Counted from the stretch's first letter, positions 11,002 through 24,512 are shown. The stretch: DNA of 64,000 nucleotides from Fomes fomentarius (GCA_022606135.1 JABYQN010000001.1:930001-994000); one strand, 5' to 3'. Numbers and translations: made by a program. Notes: a model not told the origin generated them from the letters alone.

Positions 11002-12243
11002 GTGTTGGTCAAAGTCAATATAGGTCAGTAAGAAGTCAAAGGTATTGACTGACCCGGTCAATTTACACGTGATCCCCGCTATTTTCTAATACAGCCGGAG
11101 CATATGGGACAGAAAACGGCACGCTGGATGGAGTTGTATGCAGTTTTTGGAGGAGACAACTTATAGAAATCTGTCTCTTGAGCTCAAGTCCACCTCTAGA
11201 ATATCCTGTGTGCCTCCTACTTAAGAGCTGGGGCACAGACATTGGCTAGAAGGACCGGACCGTAAACTTGAAGGCGTCACGTTCCTCACAGATAAGTCAT
11301 AGTTGCTTGCCTTTGAGGGACGGTTTGCTCTAGTCATGCCAATCAGGAAAGCGCTTCTGCTCCAGATGGAGACGTGTGCTCCGGGACCTCCATGCGCGCC
11401 GGCTGGATCCCGTTGATCCGCTGAGTACTAGCCGGAGGCACCCGTCTCCAGCTGGAGATGGGTACTTACCTCCATCTCACTCCAGCGCACTTTTCAGCAC
11501 CTCCGAAAACTACTACTGAGGTTGTTTATGGTAGATCGAGAATTTGCATACTAGGCATTGCATCTGCGATTTGGTTCACGGCATACACATGCAAGGCTTT
11601 GTTGAAGGGGGAGTCGTCCTCCATCGGGCACCAGCTGGAGGAGTTGTCTCCAGCCGGTCCGCAGCGGAGATCGTGATCTCGGTATGACGGGGTCCAGCTC
11701 AACTCCATCTGGTAGTAGGTACCAGTTGGTGCCGCTGGAGCAGAAGCGCTTTCCTGATGTGATGGCGGACTTATGAATCGAAGGGGTATTGCGACAGAGT
11801 CAGGAATGGCGGCGGGCGCTGCCAGGTTCGACATCAACTCAGGGAAGTACTACACTTACCAATGTACCAAGCTGTATACACTAACCCTGTTAGCTCACCC
11901 ACGCCGTTGCCCGCATTCTGCCAACAACAACTTACAAGTTGAAGAACATACAGTATACTAATTGAGAAACACACGGACACGCATCTCGGACAGAGACTCA
12001 CTGCAGCTGCCACACCACGTACTCAATACCATCAGAATAGAAGCCCGCAGCGTAGTCTACGATAGTATGTACTAAGTATAGTGCATGCACGACTTCTCGT
12101 AGCGTATAGTCATAACATATTTGTCACAGGGCCGTCATCCGGTCCTTCAAGTTGCCGTTGACTGGTCAGTCTTTGACTTGACCTATTGACCCATCGACTT
12201 TGGCGGGTCAATGACTCCGTCGATGACCGATCAGTGACAACAC
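11002..12243. mobile_element. Candidate non-autonomous DNA transposon inserted in the left duplicate
   Basis: About 1,242 bases are present in the left duplicate and absent from the right one. The ends are GTGTTG (11002-11007) and CAACAC (12238-12243), a six-base inverted terminus. Both subterminal regions carry arrays of the same short motif in opposite orientation: at least four GTCAA in the first 70 bases and at least four TTGAC in the last 100. No open frame resembles a transposase. I do not see a convincing target-site duplication. A second element is nested inside (11342-11758). Confidence 0.6.
11342..11758. mobile_element. MITE-like element with 24-bp perfect terminal inverted repeats
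   Basis: The 24 bases at 11342-11365, beginning ATCAGGAAAGCG, are the exact reverse complement of 11735-11758. The 417-base unit contains further internal palindromes of the TCCAGCTGGAG type near 11450 and 11630. It has no coding capacity and no clear target-site duplication. It sits inside the larger insertion at 11002-12243, so it is probably the younger of the two. Confidence 0.68.
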
Positions 12244-12412
12244 TGCTACCCAAAAGAACACGTTCTCCTCCAAACTTCTATTTGGTGCACTCGCTGACCT
12301 AACGATGTTTACGAACGCAGTGTGCAGGCTTATTCACGGCAACGCAATCGGGGATACCGGTAGGTTGTAGGCAAGTGTGGTTAATGTGCACACCGCCGGA
12401 TACCCGTACGAG

Positions 12413-12419
12413 TATAAAG
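12413..12419 (+). promoter_or_regulatory. TATA box of left SDR gene
   Basis: TATAAAG lies 57 bases upstream of the ATG at 12470. The same box is present at the same distance in the right duplicate (62094-62100). Confidence 0.7.
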
Positions 12420-12469
12420 AGATGCACGTCTGTTTGATATCCTAACTATCATTCACAACACCATCCAGG

Positions 12470-13257
12470 ATGTCCACGTCCAAACTCTCCACCCAAACCA
12501 TCCTCGTCCTCGGCGGCACCACCGGCATTGGCAACGCTGTCGCCTCCATCGCACTTGCCCAATCCGCCTTGCACGTTACCATTTCTGGCTCTAACCCCGC
12601 GCGCTTGGAGTCCGCGCTGTCCGCGCTGCGCTCGGCACACCCCTCCGCAGCCAAGCGCGTGTCGGGCTTCGTGTGCGACCTCTCGAAGGCAGACGAGCTC
12701 GAGGCGAACTTGAAGGCCTTGCTCGACGCGACCGTCGCAGCCAACGGCAAGGGCAAGATCGACCACATCGTCTACACAGCCGGAGACCGCCTGCCGTTGG
12801 TGCCGTTGGCCGAGGTCAGCGTGGACGCTATCCACGCCGCCGGCACTGTACGCTGCGTCGCGCCGATGCTCCTCGCGAAGCTACTCCCCGCGTACATCGT
12901 CCCCGGCTACACGAGCTCGCTGACCCTGACGGGCGGAGTCGCCCACCAACGTCCGCCCCCTGGCTGGTCGGTGGTATCGTCGATCGGTGCCGCGTTGCAT
13001 GGTCTCACCCGGGGCTGGCGGTGGACTTGAAGCCGCTGCGTGTCAACCTGGTCGAGCCGGGGGCGGTGGCGACTCCGTTGTGGCACTCGATTCCGGTGGA
13101 GTCAAGGGCTGCGGCGATGAAGCTTCATGCAGAGAATTCGACGCTGGGGAGAGTGGGGGACGCTGAAGATACAGCCGAGGCGTATATGTATCTGATGAAG
13201 GACTACTTCGCGACGGGGAGTATCGTGGCGTCTAATGGAGGCATGCTGCTCGTGTAG
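12470..13257 (+). CDS. Atypical short-chain dehydrogenase/reductase, left copy (one frame break)
   Basis: This single-exon SDR-fold gene is nearly identical to the intact copy at 62151-62939. The N-terminal Rossmann motif is present (ILVLGGTTGIGNAVASIA), so NAD(P) binding is plausible. The usual catalytic Tyr-x3-Lys is absent: the aligned stretch reads VSSIGAALHGLTRG. The frame breaks at 13011-13014, where this copy has GGGG and the paralogue has GGGGG; without the missing G it stops at 13030, and with it the frame runs to 13257. The stretch is 788 bases against 789 in the paralogue. Either a real one-base deletion has truncated this copy or the assembly has under-called the run. Confidence 0.8.
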
Positions 13258-15317
13258 ATATCTTTGCGCTCTTTCTATCGTCGAGTTTTCGTTAGTATAA
13301 GAGGCCATGCCCTGTAAAAGAACTTCCAAGTTTCCTCGACCCTTGAATAGCCAATCAGCTTTGAGTATATGTAGCCGGAAGACTCGGCACGAGAAAAATC
13401 TATGTTCCAGATATACTTGCTCCCTTCATTCTGTTTTACTAATATTGCGGGCGATTGGTGGCACCCAGTGCGCCAACCCGGACGCTACGGTGGAAGAGCC
13501 AGTCGAAGACTGGTAAGTACGCGGTTGACGCGGACCGTGGTCACTACAAGCGAATCGTGATATGGCCCTGGCCCAGATACACAGGCATAGCTAGGCCATG
13601 TAGTTGAAGGATATATCGAGAGGAATGATGTCTAACGCATGGGATCAAACTGGATTAGTATCACGGTGGCCGATATCTCTTCGGAAGACCAGTCATCCTA
13701 TCTTCATCCCGTTTCGTCGCTACCACGCTGCTGACGTATTTCTGCCATCACATGGGTAAACTGGTTGGCCAGTCCAATTGATGCTTGACCTAGCTTGAAG
13801 CTTGGGGTACAGTGGCAGCAAGCGTAACTGGGTATAAGGGCCTTTGCGAGGAGACTTCGCGCAGGCCCTGGAATTTGTAGTTTCTATGGTACTGAAACAA
13901 TAGGCCAAAACCAAAAATAGGCTATGCAGTTTAATAGTGGCTCAAACGAGAACTAAAGAAGATTGGAAGGAAAAGAGAAGGAATGAAGAGAAACTAACCG
14001 CAATGGCAGAGTGTGCTGACACTCCAACGGCGAACAGTGCACGACAGGGGAGGGGGCACAAGGAGGGTTCATCTCCGCGAACGAAGGACCTGCTCAAGTC
14101 CGCGATGAACTAGCCATCAACAGACCCGGGGACTCGTGCACCAACACATCCTGACTGCACCTAGACGCCATCGGGCGCAGCACCGGGGCCAGGCCTGTCG
14201 TGTGCATTAGTCGACGAGGTTCGTCCCAAATGGGCTGAAGAACGCACCTCGCAGGCTCGCAGGCCCCGTTGCCATCGCGGTCTCGCGTTTGGCCGCTTCC
14301 TCCTCCGTTGCAACCCGGACGACTTGCTAGCACGGCGGTCTCAGCCTGTTAGGGACCTCATCGTTCAGCATGCGATGACTCGGGGCAGGTAACAGTTGTC
14401 AAATCGAAGACATACCCAAGAGAGCGGCCGATGCCAGTGGGGAGTGGTGTCTTGAGAGGACAGCGTAGGGAGGTGGTTGCGGATTTGGCGGGCGCACGCG
14501 AGCGCGCCATTGGGAGGCGGCCCCGGACCTGGACATCGCGCTGATCAAGACTTATCGATGCCGCCGGGGCCTTGAGCGATCAGGAGGACGAGTTGGGTGG
14601 AATAGCCATAGTAGCCGTCCACCCATGTTGAGACCGAGCTGAGGTGTGGTGTATGCAACTGAAGATGGTGTTTCGAGGTGAGGAGGGAATGGTGCGGAGG
14701 ACCGGTTTATATGCAGTTGGTGAGAGAGGCTGACAGATAGACCAGATAGGGACCAGGAAACGTCCGGTCAGCACTGGCAGCCTCTCTGGAGGCGGGCATC
14801 GTCGAGCAGCCGAACAAGTGCTGGGAGAGAGCACGGCCATTGGCTACTCAGCCATCCACATAAAAGTTGTGGCTGGGTCGACTAAGACTCGTAGTTGGTG
14901 TTGGCTGCTGGTAGGTGTTGGACGGGGGGCTGGCGTATGACAAGCGAGCAGAAGTTGCACACAGCAGCAACATACGCCAACGGACCAAGTATTGGTACTA
15001 TCAGCATATCCGCGGAATAAAGCGAACTCATAGGTGGCCAGATATCGGGCCAACGTCGTTGGCCTAAGCGGAAGAACGACACGTCTACGGTATCACGAGT
15101 TCTTCGTACAAACCGCACACGTGCCAGGTGCTTGCATCAGGCCACTAAGTGTACACTTGTCCATCGGTCGTTCGGATCGTCGAAAAGTTGATGGACATGT
15201 GAGTTCGTTGTTCTCCAGCGGTCAAGACGAGTCTAGTCAGTTGAAAGTAGGTGGGAATTAGGGCTTCGCCGATCTCTGATGTACACACCCTATATATTGA
15301 GGCCAAAGAATATATGG
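13258..15317. other. Intergenic region with dispersed repeat
   Basis: This holds the 3' end of the segmental duplication (to about 13525), then the 1.1 kb dispersed repeat (13830-14866), then about 450 bases with nothing recognised before the end of the ALKBH1-type gene. Confidence 0.6.
13830..14866 (-). repeat. 1.1 kb dispersed repeat, left copy (inverted relative to 58703-59785)
   Basis: The reverse complement of this stretch aligns along its whole length with 58703-59785, with scattered substitutions and small indels. Shared landmarks are the string coding for ACAGACCCGGG near 14120, the GCGCCATTGGGAGGCGGCC block near 14505 and AACGTCCGGTCAGCACTGGC near 14758. Neither copy keeps a long open frame in the same register, and no known transposon protein is visible. 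It could be a decayed gene duplicate or a non-coding transposon. Confidence 0.78.
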
Positions 15318-17035
15318 CTACAACTCGTTCCATCGCGGGTTCTCATGCTGCTGCGCACTATGCGGTGGCTTGAACCCCTTCGGAAACACCTGTCTCACGT
15401 TGACATTGATCCTCGTCCTCCGCAAGTATTCCTCGTACACGTCCCAGCCGTCTTCGAGATCCGATCCGGTGTTTCCTTCGAGATGAGGAGGAAGCGTCCC
15501 TTCGAGTATTCGAGGGACACCTGTGAGCATCATACTTGGATTAGCCACACGGCGGGAGAGCTAAAGAAAGCAGCAGTTGATACCATGGTATGCACGGCGG
15601 CACGCAGGGCCAGACATGACTACAACGTCTCCCGAACGGAGCAGGATGGGTGTTGGAAGATCATCTCTCGTGAGACCTCCAATAAGAAAGACCGCGGCAC
15701 AGCCCAGGCTGGTGATATATGGTCAGATGCCGAATACCCTACAACATACCCATGTAGACCCACGAGATAGAGACTAACGGCGAAGTCGCACAAATTTCCG
15801 AGCGGTCGACATGTGCCATTAGTGTGTCCTGGACTAATAGTCAATATGATGATTCACGATTGCTCGCTTTCACCGACCTTCGTCTGGTAAAAGTTCACAA
15901 TTCCAGCATCCGGCTCTATAGACCAAGTCAGATAACCGTTGCGAGTATACACTCAACAAGCGTGATATACTCGCCATAGGTCTCGTTCCAGCTCATCCAA
16001 TCCGGCCCACCGCTACCCCAATCCATATCTTCCTCTTGATCTTCGTTTGGTCCTTGAAATACCTTCTCCCACGGAATCCTTTCCACTGCTCGTCTGCATA
16101 CGCTTCTCACCAGCCCGTCAATCTCGCCCGGACCTCTCGCGAAGTCATACTGTTTGGTGCCCCAATGATAATACCATCCGATGTTCGCCCATCTGAGCTT
16201 CGGAATGAGAGCAGACGTCGGTGATGAGCGCAACGTCTGGGAAGGAGGAGCCGGTAGTTTTGGCGTTTTCACAAGATCAAGGTAGTTACTGGGGTTCGCA
16301 GCTTCGTTTGAGATCAGCTTGCGCGGGCCGGGAGATTCTATATGTGTGGTGAATGTTGGATCCGTTGCGTCTAATCCCTGAGTTGTCGCCCTCAAGAGCG
16401 ACGCGCGAGGGGTGATCTCAACATCCTCACACTCGCCTCTACGCACCCGCAGATACTGGTTCCACAGACCATCTTTGGGAAGCACGTAATGTGTGTCGAG
16501 ATTTGTCTCGTTCGGGTCCCGCGCGTGGTCACGGAGAGCCCACTGGACGAGCTGTCTCTGCTCCGTAGGTGGGACGAAGGAAGGGAGGAGCACCAAACCT
16601 AGTGTATTGCCCATCGCAGACATATAGAGAAACATGCATGAACACGTACAGCTCGAAGATAGCGCATAGTGCAGGTTGCGCACCAGGTGTGCCAGGGAAG
16701 ATATACGCCCTCTGTCCACCTTGTCCTGGACCATCGTGCAGTGGAATCTCTCTAGAATTCACTGCATCCGCGCGACCCTTCCACCCGCCACGCGATGTCT
16801 CCTCTGTGCGGGACGCGTCGCCTGCCGCGATATCGAGGACTTGGGAGAGATCTGGAGGCGGAAAGCGCGCCTTGTATTTCTTTTCGGCCGCGCGGAAAGG
16901 TGTCCAGTCGGCATCGACATGCTCGGGTCTATTCCGGGTGGACTTCCAGTGGTTGCGGCGGGCTTTCTTGTATGCCGCGCTCGTCGGGTCGTGTATGTCG
17001 CCTGAGTCTGTCGCCGTTGTAGCGGTCGCGGTCAT
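15318..17035 (-). CDS. ALKBH1-type 2-oxoglutarate/Fe(II) nucleic acid dioxygenase
   Basis: This is a member of the AlkB family of oxidative demethylases, closest in layout to ALKBH1. It has 468 residues in six exons (17035-16684, 16598-15975, 15915-15878, 15828-15764, 15708-15584, 15520-15318), and all phases agree. The iron ligands are visible: HVD in AHVDRSE, and the distal His in RAYHG. The 2-oxoglutarate-binding Arg lies in the RTRININV-like stretch (TRINVNVRQVFP). Other family landmarks are LRWANIGWYYHWGTKQYDF, EPDAGIVNFYQ and GVPRILEGTLPPHL. The second intron starts with GC (GCGAGT at 15974), which is needed to read TYEPDAG. The gene shares a 217-base divergent promoter with LETM1. ALKBH1 relatives act on tRNA and other nucleic acids; the substrate here is not shown by the sequence. 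Confidence 0.92.
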
Positions 17036-17252
17036 TGTAATTTGTCGATGGACCAGTTGCCAGTGAGTGAAAGCGAAAGCGTGCAGACGCAAGAGACGCC
17101 ACTGCCACAGGCCAAACACGCGCAAATACGGGAATTGGGACGCGGGTTGCCGCACCCATGCGTCATCGTTCTCTTCATACTTATACACAGACCGAGCTAC
17201 TGCACGACGGACGGTCTGGACGACAACACTGGCAGCACTCGTTTGAACCTCG

Positions 17253-19721
<2,469 letters not shown>

Positions 19722-20024
19722 TTGCGCACGCTGCTTTACACTTATCGTACTACCTATATATTATCCAATACACACCCTGCATAGAGAGCTTAGCTACGAG
19801 GAGAAGCAGACGTGTTTTGTTGATGTGCGCGGTATTGCTTGCGGTGTGGCGTCCCGAACGCGTGTCGTTGAAAGTTGCAAGATGCCATATATGGGCAAAA
19901 CTCGATCACGTGGTATGAGGACAATAAGAACGCGGTTGATTCGTGGTGTAGGCTGTGTGGCATGGACGCCACTCGTCTCTACGCTGCCGTTATTTTGCCC
20001 GCTCTTTCCCCCGCTTCTCCCCCA
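19722..20024. other. Intergenic, no supported gene
   Basis: This is the 3' flank of LETM1 and the promoter of the BTB gene. Nothing specific is seen. Confidence 0.5.
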
Positions 20025-22141
20025 ATGAGCCTCCGCAAGGCCGTCCTCCAGCGTATTACGCCCCTCCCCAGCAGGACTCCTTCACCCAACATTCCACACG
20101 ACTGGCCCCAATCTCCCGTCGAGTTCGACTCGGACACGCAGACGACGACGGCGCATCCGGTTCATACCGCTCCTGACGAGCACCTCGCAAACAGGTCGAA
20201 GACGCCGTACGCCTTCCTTTGTCTCTGACCACCACCGCCAGCCTGGCTCTGATGCCCATTTCCCTCCCATTCCGTGCGACCCGCTCCCGCAGAGACCTGA
20301 TGACCGGCAATGGCGTCGTGAAGCGATGGCGCGTGAACATCGCCGACCATCCGACCTCCCTTCCCTCCGAGCTCGCGACCGTCAGCCTGAGCGGAACCGT
20401 CAAGCGGGATCAAGAGCTGTGGTTCGAAGACGGTAACATCATCCTCCTCTGCCGCGAGACCGCCTTCAGGGTCTACCGCGGGCTGCTCACCAGGCACTCG
20501 GTGATCTTCCGGGATCTGTTCGCCATGGCTCAGCCGTCAACCGCGGAGACGATGGAGAGCTGCCCGGTTGTGCACATATCCGACTCGCCCGACGAGTTGA
20601 GGTATTTGCTCCGTGCGCTCTGCGGACTTCGAAAGTGAGTTGCGGTTCTTCTCGTTCTTAGCGTTCTGATTGCCTTCTCTTGCTTCTTCGCGTTCCCACT
20701 TTCTTGATATTCCTCTACTTTGCCCGCACGTACCCTTCAGCGTGCTTCGTGCGAATGTGAACCGCCGATCGGAGGGCCCGTCCCGGTTGGTAGCGGTTCG
20801 ATCTCTGTTGAACGGCGTCGCTATATGCTTTCTTTCGCCATCCGTACGGCGAAATCTGAATGGATTTGACTTCAAAGGAAACGTCTAGTCGGTATCATCC
20901 TTTGATAGTCCGCCTTCGCTCGTGGAAGGCTCGCCCTATTGACGGTTTCGAACTCGACCGCTACATGCCATCCATCATACTCTTCGCCAGACGGTTAGGG
21001 TATCTATCCAGATAGAAATTGGAGATGAAAAATCAAAACAGCGATAGGACCTGACGTGATGCTAGTATAGAGGGTGGCATTCTTCCTTGCCATGCTTCAT
21101 GGAAGGAAGATGCGCAGAATGCGCACATATCCTCGTGCTGTAGACCTCTGGGCTTCGTCTCGCACTTTCTTCCCGCATTCGTGGCGGATGGCTGGAGACG
21201 AGAAGAGTCCGGCGATTCTGGTATCGACAGCTACGGCATGTCCCCTTTGCTAATGCGGGATCTCCGGCTTTTCTTCACTTCACTTCTACGCTGTTCATGC
21301 GAACTATCCGGGCCCATGATGTCAAGTATATTACACAGCACGCACATACTTTTAAACCTTCTGTTCTATTCTTCCTTTCGCTTACCATAGCGATATGACT
21401 GAAGCTGACCGGAACTCACGTAGGTTCCCGATAATCCCTGGAGAACGCATGGAATTCGCCGAGCTCGCTGCACTCATCCGCATGTCGCACAAGTACCACG
21501 TTGAGGACGTGCACTCCCGTGCTATGCACCATCTGAAACTATACTTCACCAACGACCTCTCTACCTGGGATTCCGCCGGCGGCGACGGCAACATCTTCCT
21601 CCACATCACACCCCCAGATGCCATCACCGCCGTGAACCTCGCTCGATTAACTCACACCGACTCCGTCCTGCCCACCGCGCTCTACCTCTGCTGCCAACTC
21701 GACACCGAACTCACAGCCGGAGTTGAACGACCCGACGGGAGCACGGAGCGCCTTGAACAGCGCGATCTCGAGCTTGTCCTCCGCGGCCGCACGGAGCTCG
21801 TGCGCGCGAGCACACGGGGAGCGTGCAGCATATGCAAGCCTACCCCAAGTGCGCAGTGCGTGAGCAAGGGTTGCGACCGTGCCATGCGCGAGATCCTAGG
21901 CATGATGCTTGACGGGCTACAGAAGGACCCTATAGGCGATATCGCAGGCTATGCTGCGCTCGATTCGTGGGAGCATTGGATCGAAGATGTCGTCGAGCTG
22001 TGGCCGTTGTGCGAGCCGTGCCGGACAATGCTGCATGCGCGTGACCTGGACGTCAGACGGGATGTGTGGAAGCGTCTGCCGCAGTATATGGGTGTCGAGG
22101 TCGAGGACTGGAAAGACCCGAACGCCGCTGCGGCGAAGTGA
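20025..22141 (+). CDS. BTB/POZ domain protein with a 789-base intron
   Basis: A BTB protein of 413 residues in three exons (20025-20206, 20293-20634, 21424-22141), all in phase. The BTB core starts at RDQELWFEDGNIILLC, continues with FRVYRGLLTRHSVIFRDLF and ends in the helix pair LRYLLRALCGL and FAELAALIRMSHKYHVEDV. The C-terminal part carries two CxxC pairs (CSICK and CEPCRTML) that could bind zinc. Fungal BTB proteins of this type are numerous in Agaricomycetes and may act as Cullin-3 adaptors, but no partner is evident here. The second intron, 20635-21423, is about ten times the local norm; its ends are canonical and the phase fits exactly, so I accept it. It could hide an insertion or a small gene. 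Confidence 0.85.
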
Positions 22142-22717
22142 GTCAAAGAGTCTATTCGATGTGGTGAGTCGTCCCCGTGTGTTCGACATGGGGTTTTCTG
22201 TCGTTCTGATTGGGCTCCCTGACAGACGAGTGTGATATCACGGAATTGACGGGACCAATAGACTGCCCAACACATCTACTATGCATCTCCACCCACTCAC
22301 CCTCTGCCTCGCCTTTACCTTGCCTAACTGACTATTCCCTCACTAACACCACCGCAATGGAATCGGCATCGGCATTGACACTGGCATTACCTCTGACTCC
22401 GCATCCACGCACACACATACACGCTGTACGATGTATTCGACCCATCAAGCCCACGCGGTGCTGTAGCCATGCATATCTGCTCTATATCGTGTCATGTACT
22501 CGCATCGTTAATAAGTTTACAACTACACCGCCATACCCGGGTATGCCCGTTCAGGGTTGGTATATATATTAAGTCAGTATCTGGCCCTGCACCTGCGTAG
22601 GGTGCGAGTTAGTAGTGTCCGTCCAAGCACCGACCGCAGTCTGTGGGTGCCGTTTTGCGACATTTCGGAGGCCAGGCGAAGACAGTCCTGGTCCAGGGAC
22701 AGAGCACAGCCTCGTGC
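22142..22717. other. Convergent intergenic stretch
   Basis: This is shared 3' flank of the BTB gene and the fucosyltransferase-like gene. No feature is recognised. Confidence 0.5.
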
Positions 22718-24512
22718 TCAGAAGAAGCGCGTCGTGTCTGGGTGGAACCGATTTGCCATGCGCATTACGACGATCCCGCCAGTCAGACTCGACCACTACA
22801 CAGACGGTCGAGTTGAAGTAGGTTAGCCAACGGTCCACCATACAGACAAGTGACAGGAAGGTACGCACCCCGTTGCCGATAAATACCTGCGCGCGCTGCC
22901 CAACAAGCATGTCGACCGCCTGTGCGACGTACTTCTGCTCCCAGTTGAGCACGAGGTCCCGGCTACTCGCGACGTTCTTGAAGCCGCCCGCGTCCCGAAG
23001 CGCGGCCTTGAGCTCCTCGACCCACGGCACGGCGCCGTTGGTCATGATGTACACGCTCTCCAGCCCGTGCGCGTGCTCGCTCTGCTGCACCTCGCGCACG
23101 CGCGCGACGATCTGCGCGACGGCCGGGTAGCAGTGCCGGCGGTAGATCGCGAAGTTCTCGGGCGTGTTCTCGCCCCAGGTGCCGCCCTCGGGCGGGTCAA
23201 ACTGCTCGAGCTGCGGGAGCGCGTTGAAGGCGAGGAAGGAGCTCGACCATCGCGCGAGGTGCTCGCAGTGCTCTTCGTAGTCGCCGCGCCGGAGGTGCAG
23301 CACGAGAAGGCCGCCAAGCGCCGTGTACCGCTCGGCGTTGGATGTGTAGGGGATGGCGGAGAGCGGGGGCTCGAAGACGGTCGTGGGCGAGATGACCTCG
23401 CGGTTGTTGTCGAAGGCAAGCTCGACGAGTGGGGACCAGCCGAAGTGCGTGAGGATGGGCGACGCAGCAAAGTCTGCCCATACATCATGAAGTGCCTTGC
23501 GGTCGCCGAATATTCTGCGGGCGCAGGCGCAGGGAGAGTTTTGTCAGCGGCGATGCTGTGTGTGTGTGCACTGCGCTCACATCCAGTCGTAGATGGCGCC
23601 GGACGATTGCAGGACTTCCACACATTGGTCGTCGGCGTCTGCAAGTGCCGCGGCCCAGCGCTTCGTGATAGAATCCATCCACCTTGAGCCGACGTCCTTT
23701 TCCACTTCCTCTCGGCTGAGTGACTGCTTGCGGCCGGCGCATGCTTCGTGCCAATAGTGCTCTGCGATGGCAGGAGGCGCATGCTGGCCAGGAGGGAAGG
23801 GTTCACCGACAATAGGCCCTAGATAGCAGTTTGAGCGGCTTCAGGGCGTTGGGGATAAAAGCGGGAGAAGACAAACCTCGGATGAGTGCAGTGAGAGGGA
23901 CACGAGAGGGGATAGGCTTCCCCAAATAGTCGGAATAGTCCGAGCCGTCGTCGTTCCATGTGTAGTTGTAGAAGACGAACCTGAGGATAAGGCGAGTTGG
24001 ACACGGGGCGAGCGAGCAAAGAGAGGACGTACGCTCTGTTCGCCTTGTACGCGAGATAGGCGTTCATCAACACCTCCTGGAAGATGTTTCCCCATCCGGA
24101 CCCTGTTCAGTGATGCAAGCGAGGAGTAAATACGCCAGCCGGGACGGGAATGGAAGGAGATGACGATCGTACCTCGACTGTGGGACGGTACGAAGAAGAA
24201 GTTGGGCTCTGCTTGATGCGATGCTGCGTGCCAATGGTGTTGCGGCAGCCTGAGCTCGTACTCGTGGTACTGCGAGTAAAGTGGTGGTAGTCGTTGGCCA
24301 GGCCATCTTGACGGTGGCTTCTCTCCGGGTGCGCGTGGACGCTGCTCGGGGGCAGCTGCAGGTGCGGAGAGCATGCGGAGGAGTAGCGCCAAAAGAGCGA
24401 AGCCTGTCAAGGCGAAGACGATGTAGCGTTTCGCAATGAAGCGTAGGTACAAGCGTGTATTTTCAAGTCTTGACAGGCTGCTGCCTTGCACGCTCATGGG
24501 TAGGATAGCCAT
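22718..24512 (-). CDS. O-fucosyltransferase-like type II membrane protein
   Basis: This is a probable Golgi or ER glycosyltransferase of about 491 residues. It has six exons (24512-24173, 24102-24033, 23980-23877, 23818-23581, 23514-22869, 22795-22718) with matching phases. An N-terminal signal anchor (RYIVFALTGFALLALLLRM) follows a short cytosolic tail. The luminal part has LPPLYSQYHEYE, GSGWGNIFQEVLMNAYLAYK, then the LHLRRGDYEEHC motif typical of the O-fucosyltransferase superfamily. The SRDLVLNWEQKYVAQAVDM and FIGNGWSSLTGGIVVMRMA segments close the fold. The start at 24512 has a good context; 24497 is an alternative that removes five residues. The acceptor protein is not known. Confidence 0.82.

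Larger units (their letters stand above)
10746..13525 (+). repeat. Segmental duplication, left copy (paired with 61635-63215)
   Basis: The stretches 10746-10942 and about 12255-13525 are colinear with 61635-61822 and about 61890-63215. They cover the SDR gene, its TATA box and about 260 bases of 3' flank. The left copy carries an extra 1.24 kb between the two matching stretches (see 11002-12243). The match was found by eye; the exact ends need an alignment. Confidence 0.85.

Noticed and set aside
15279..15770. Plus-strand open frame of 163 codons
   Set aside because: It is antisense to exons of the ALKBH1-type gene, whose iron-binding residues are read on the minus strand.
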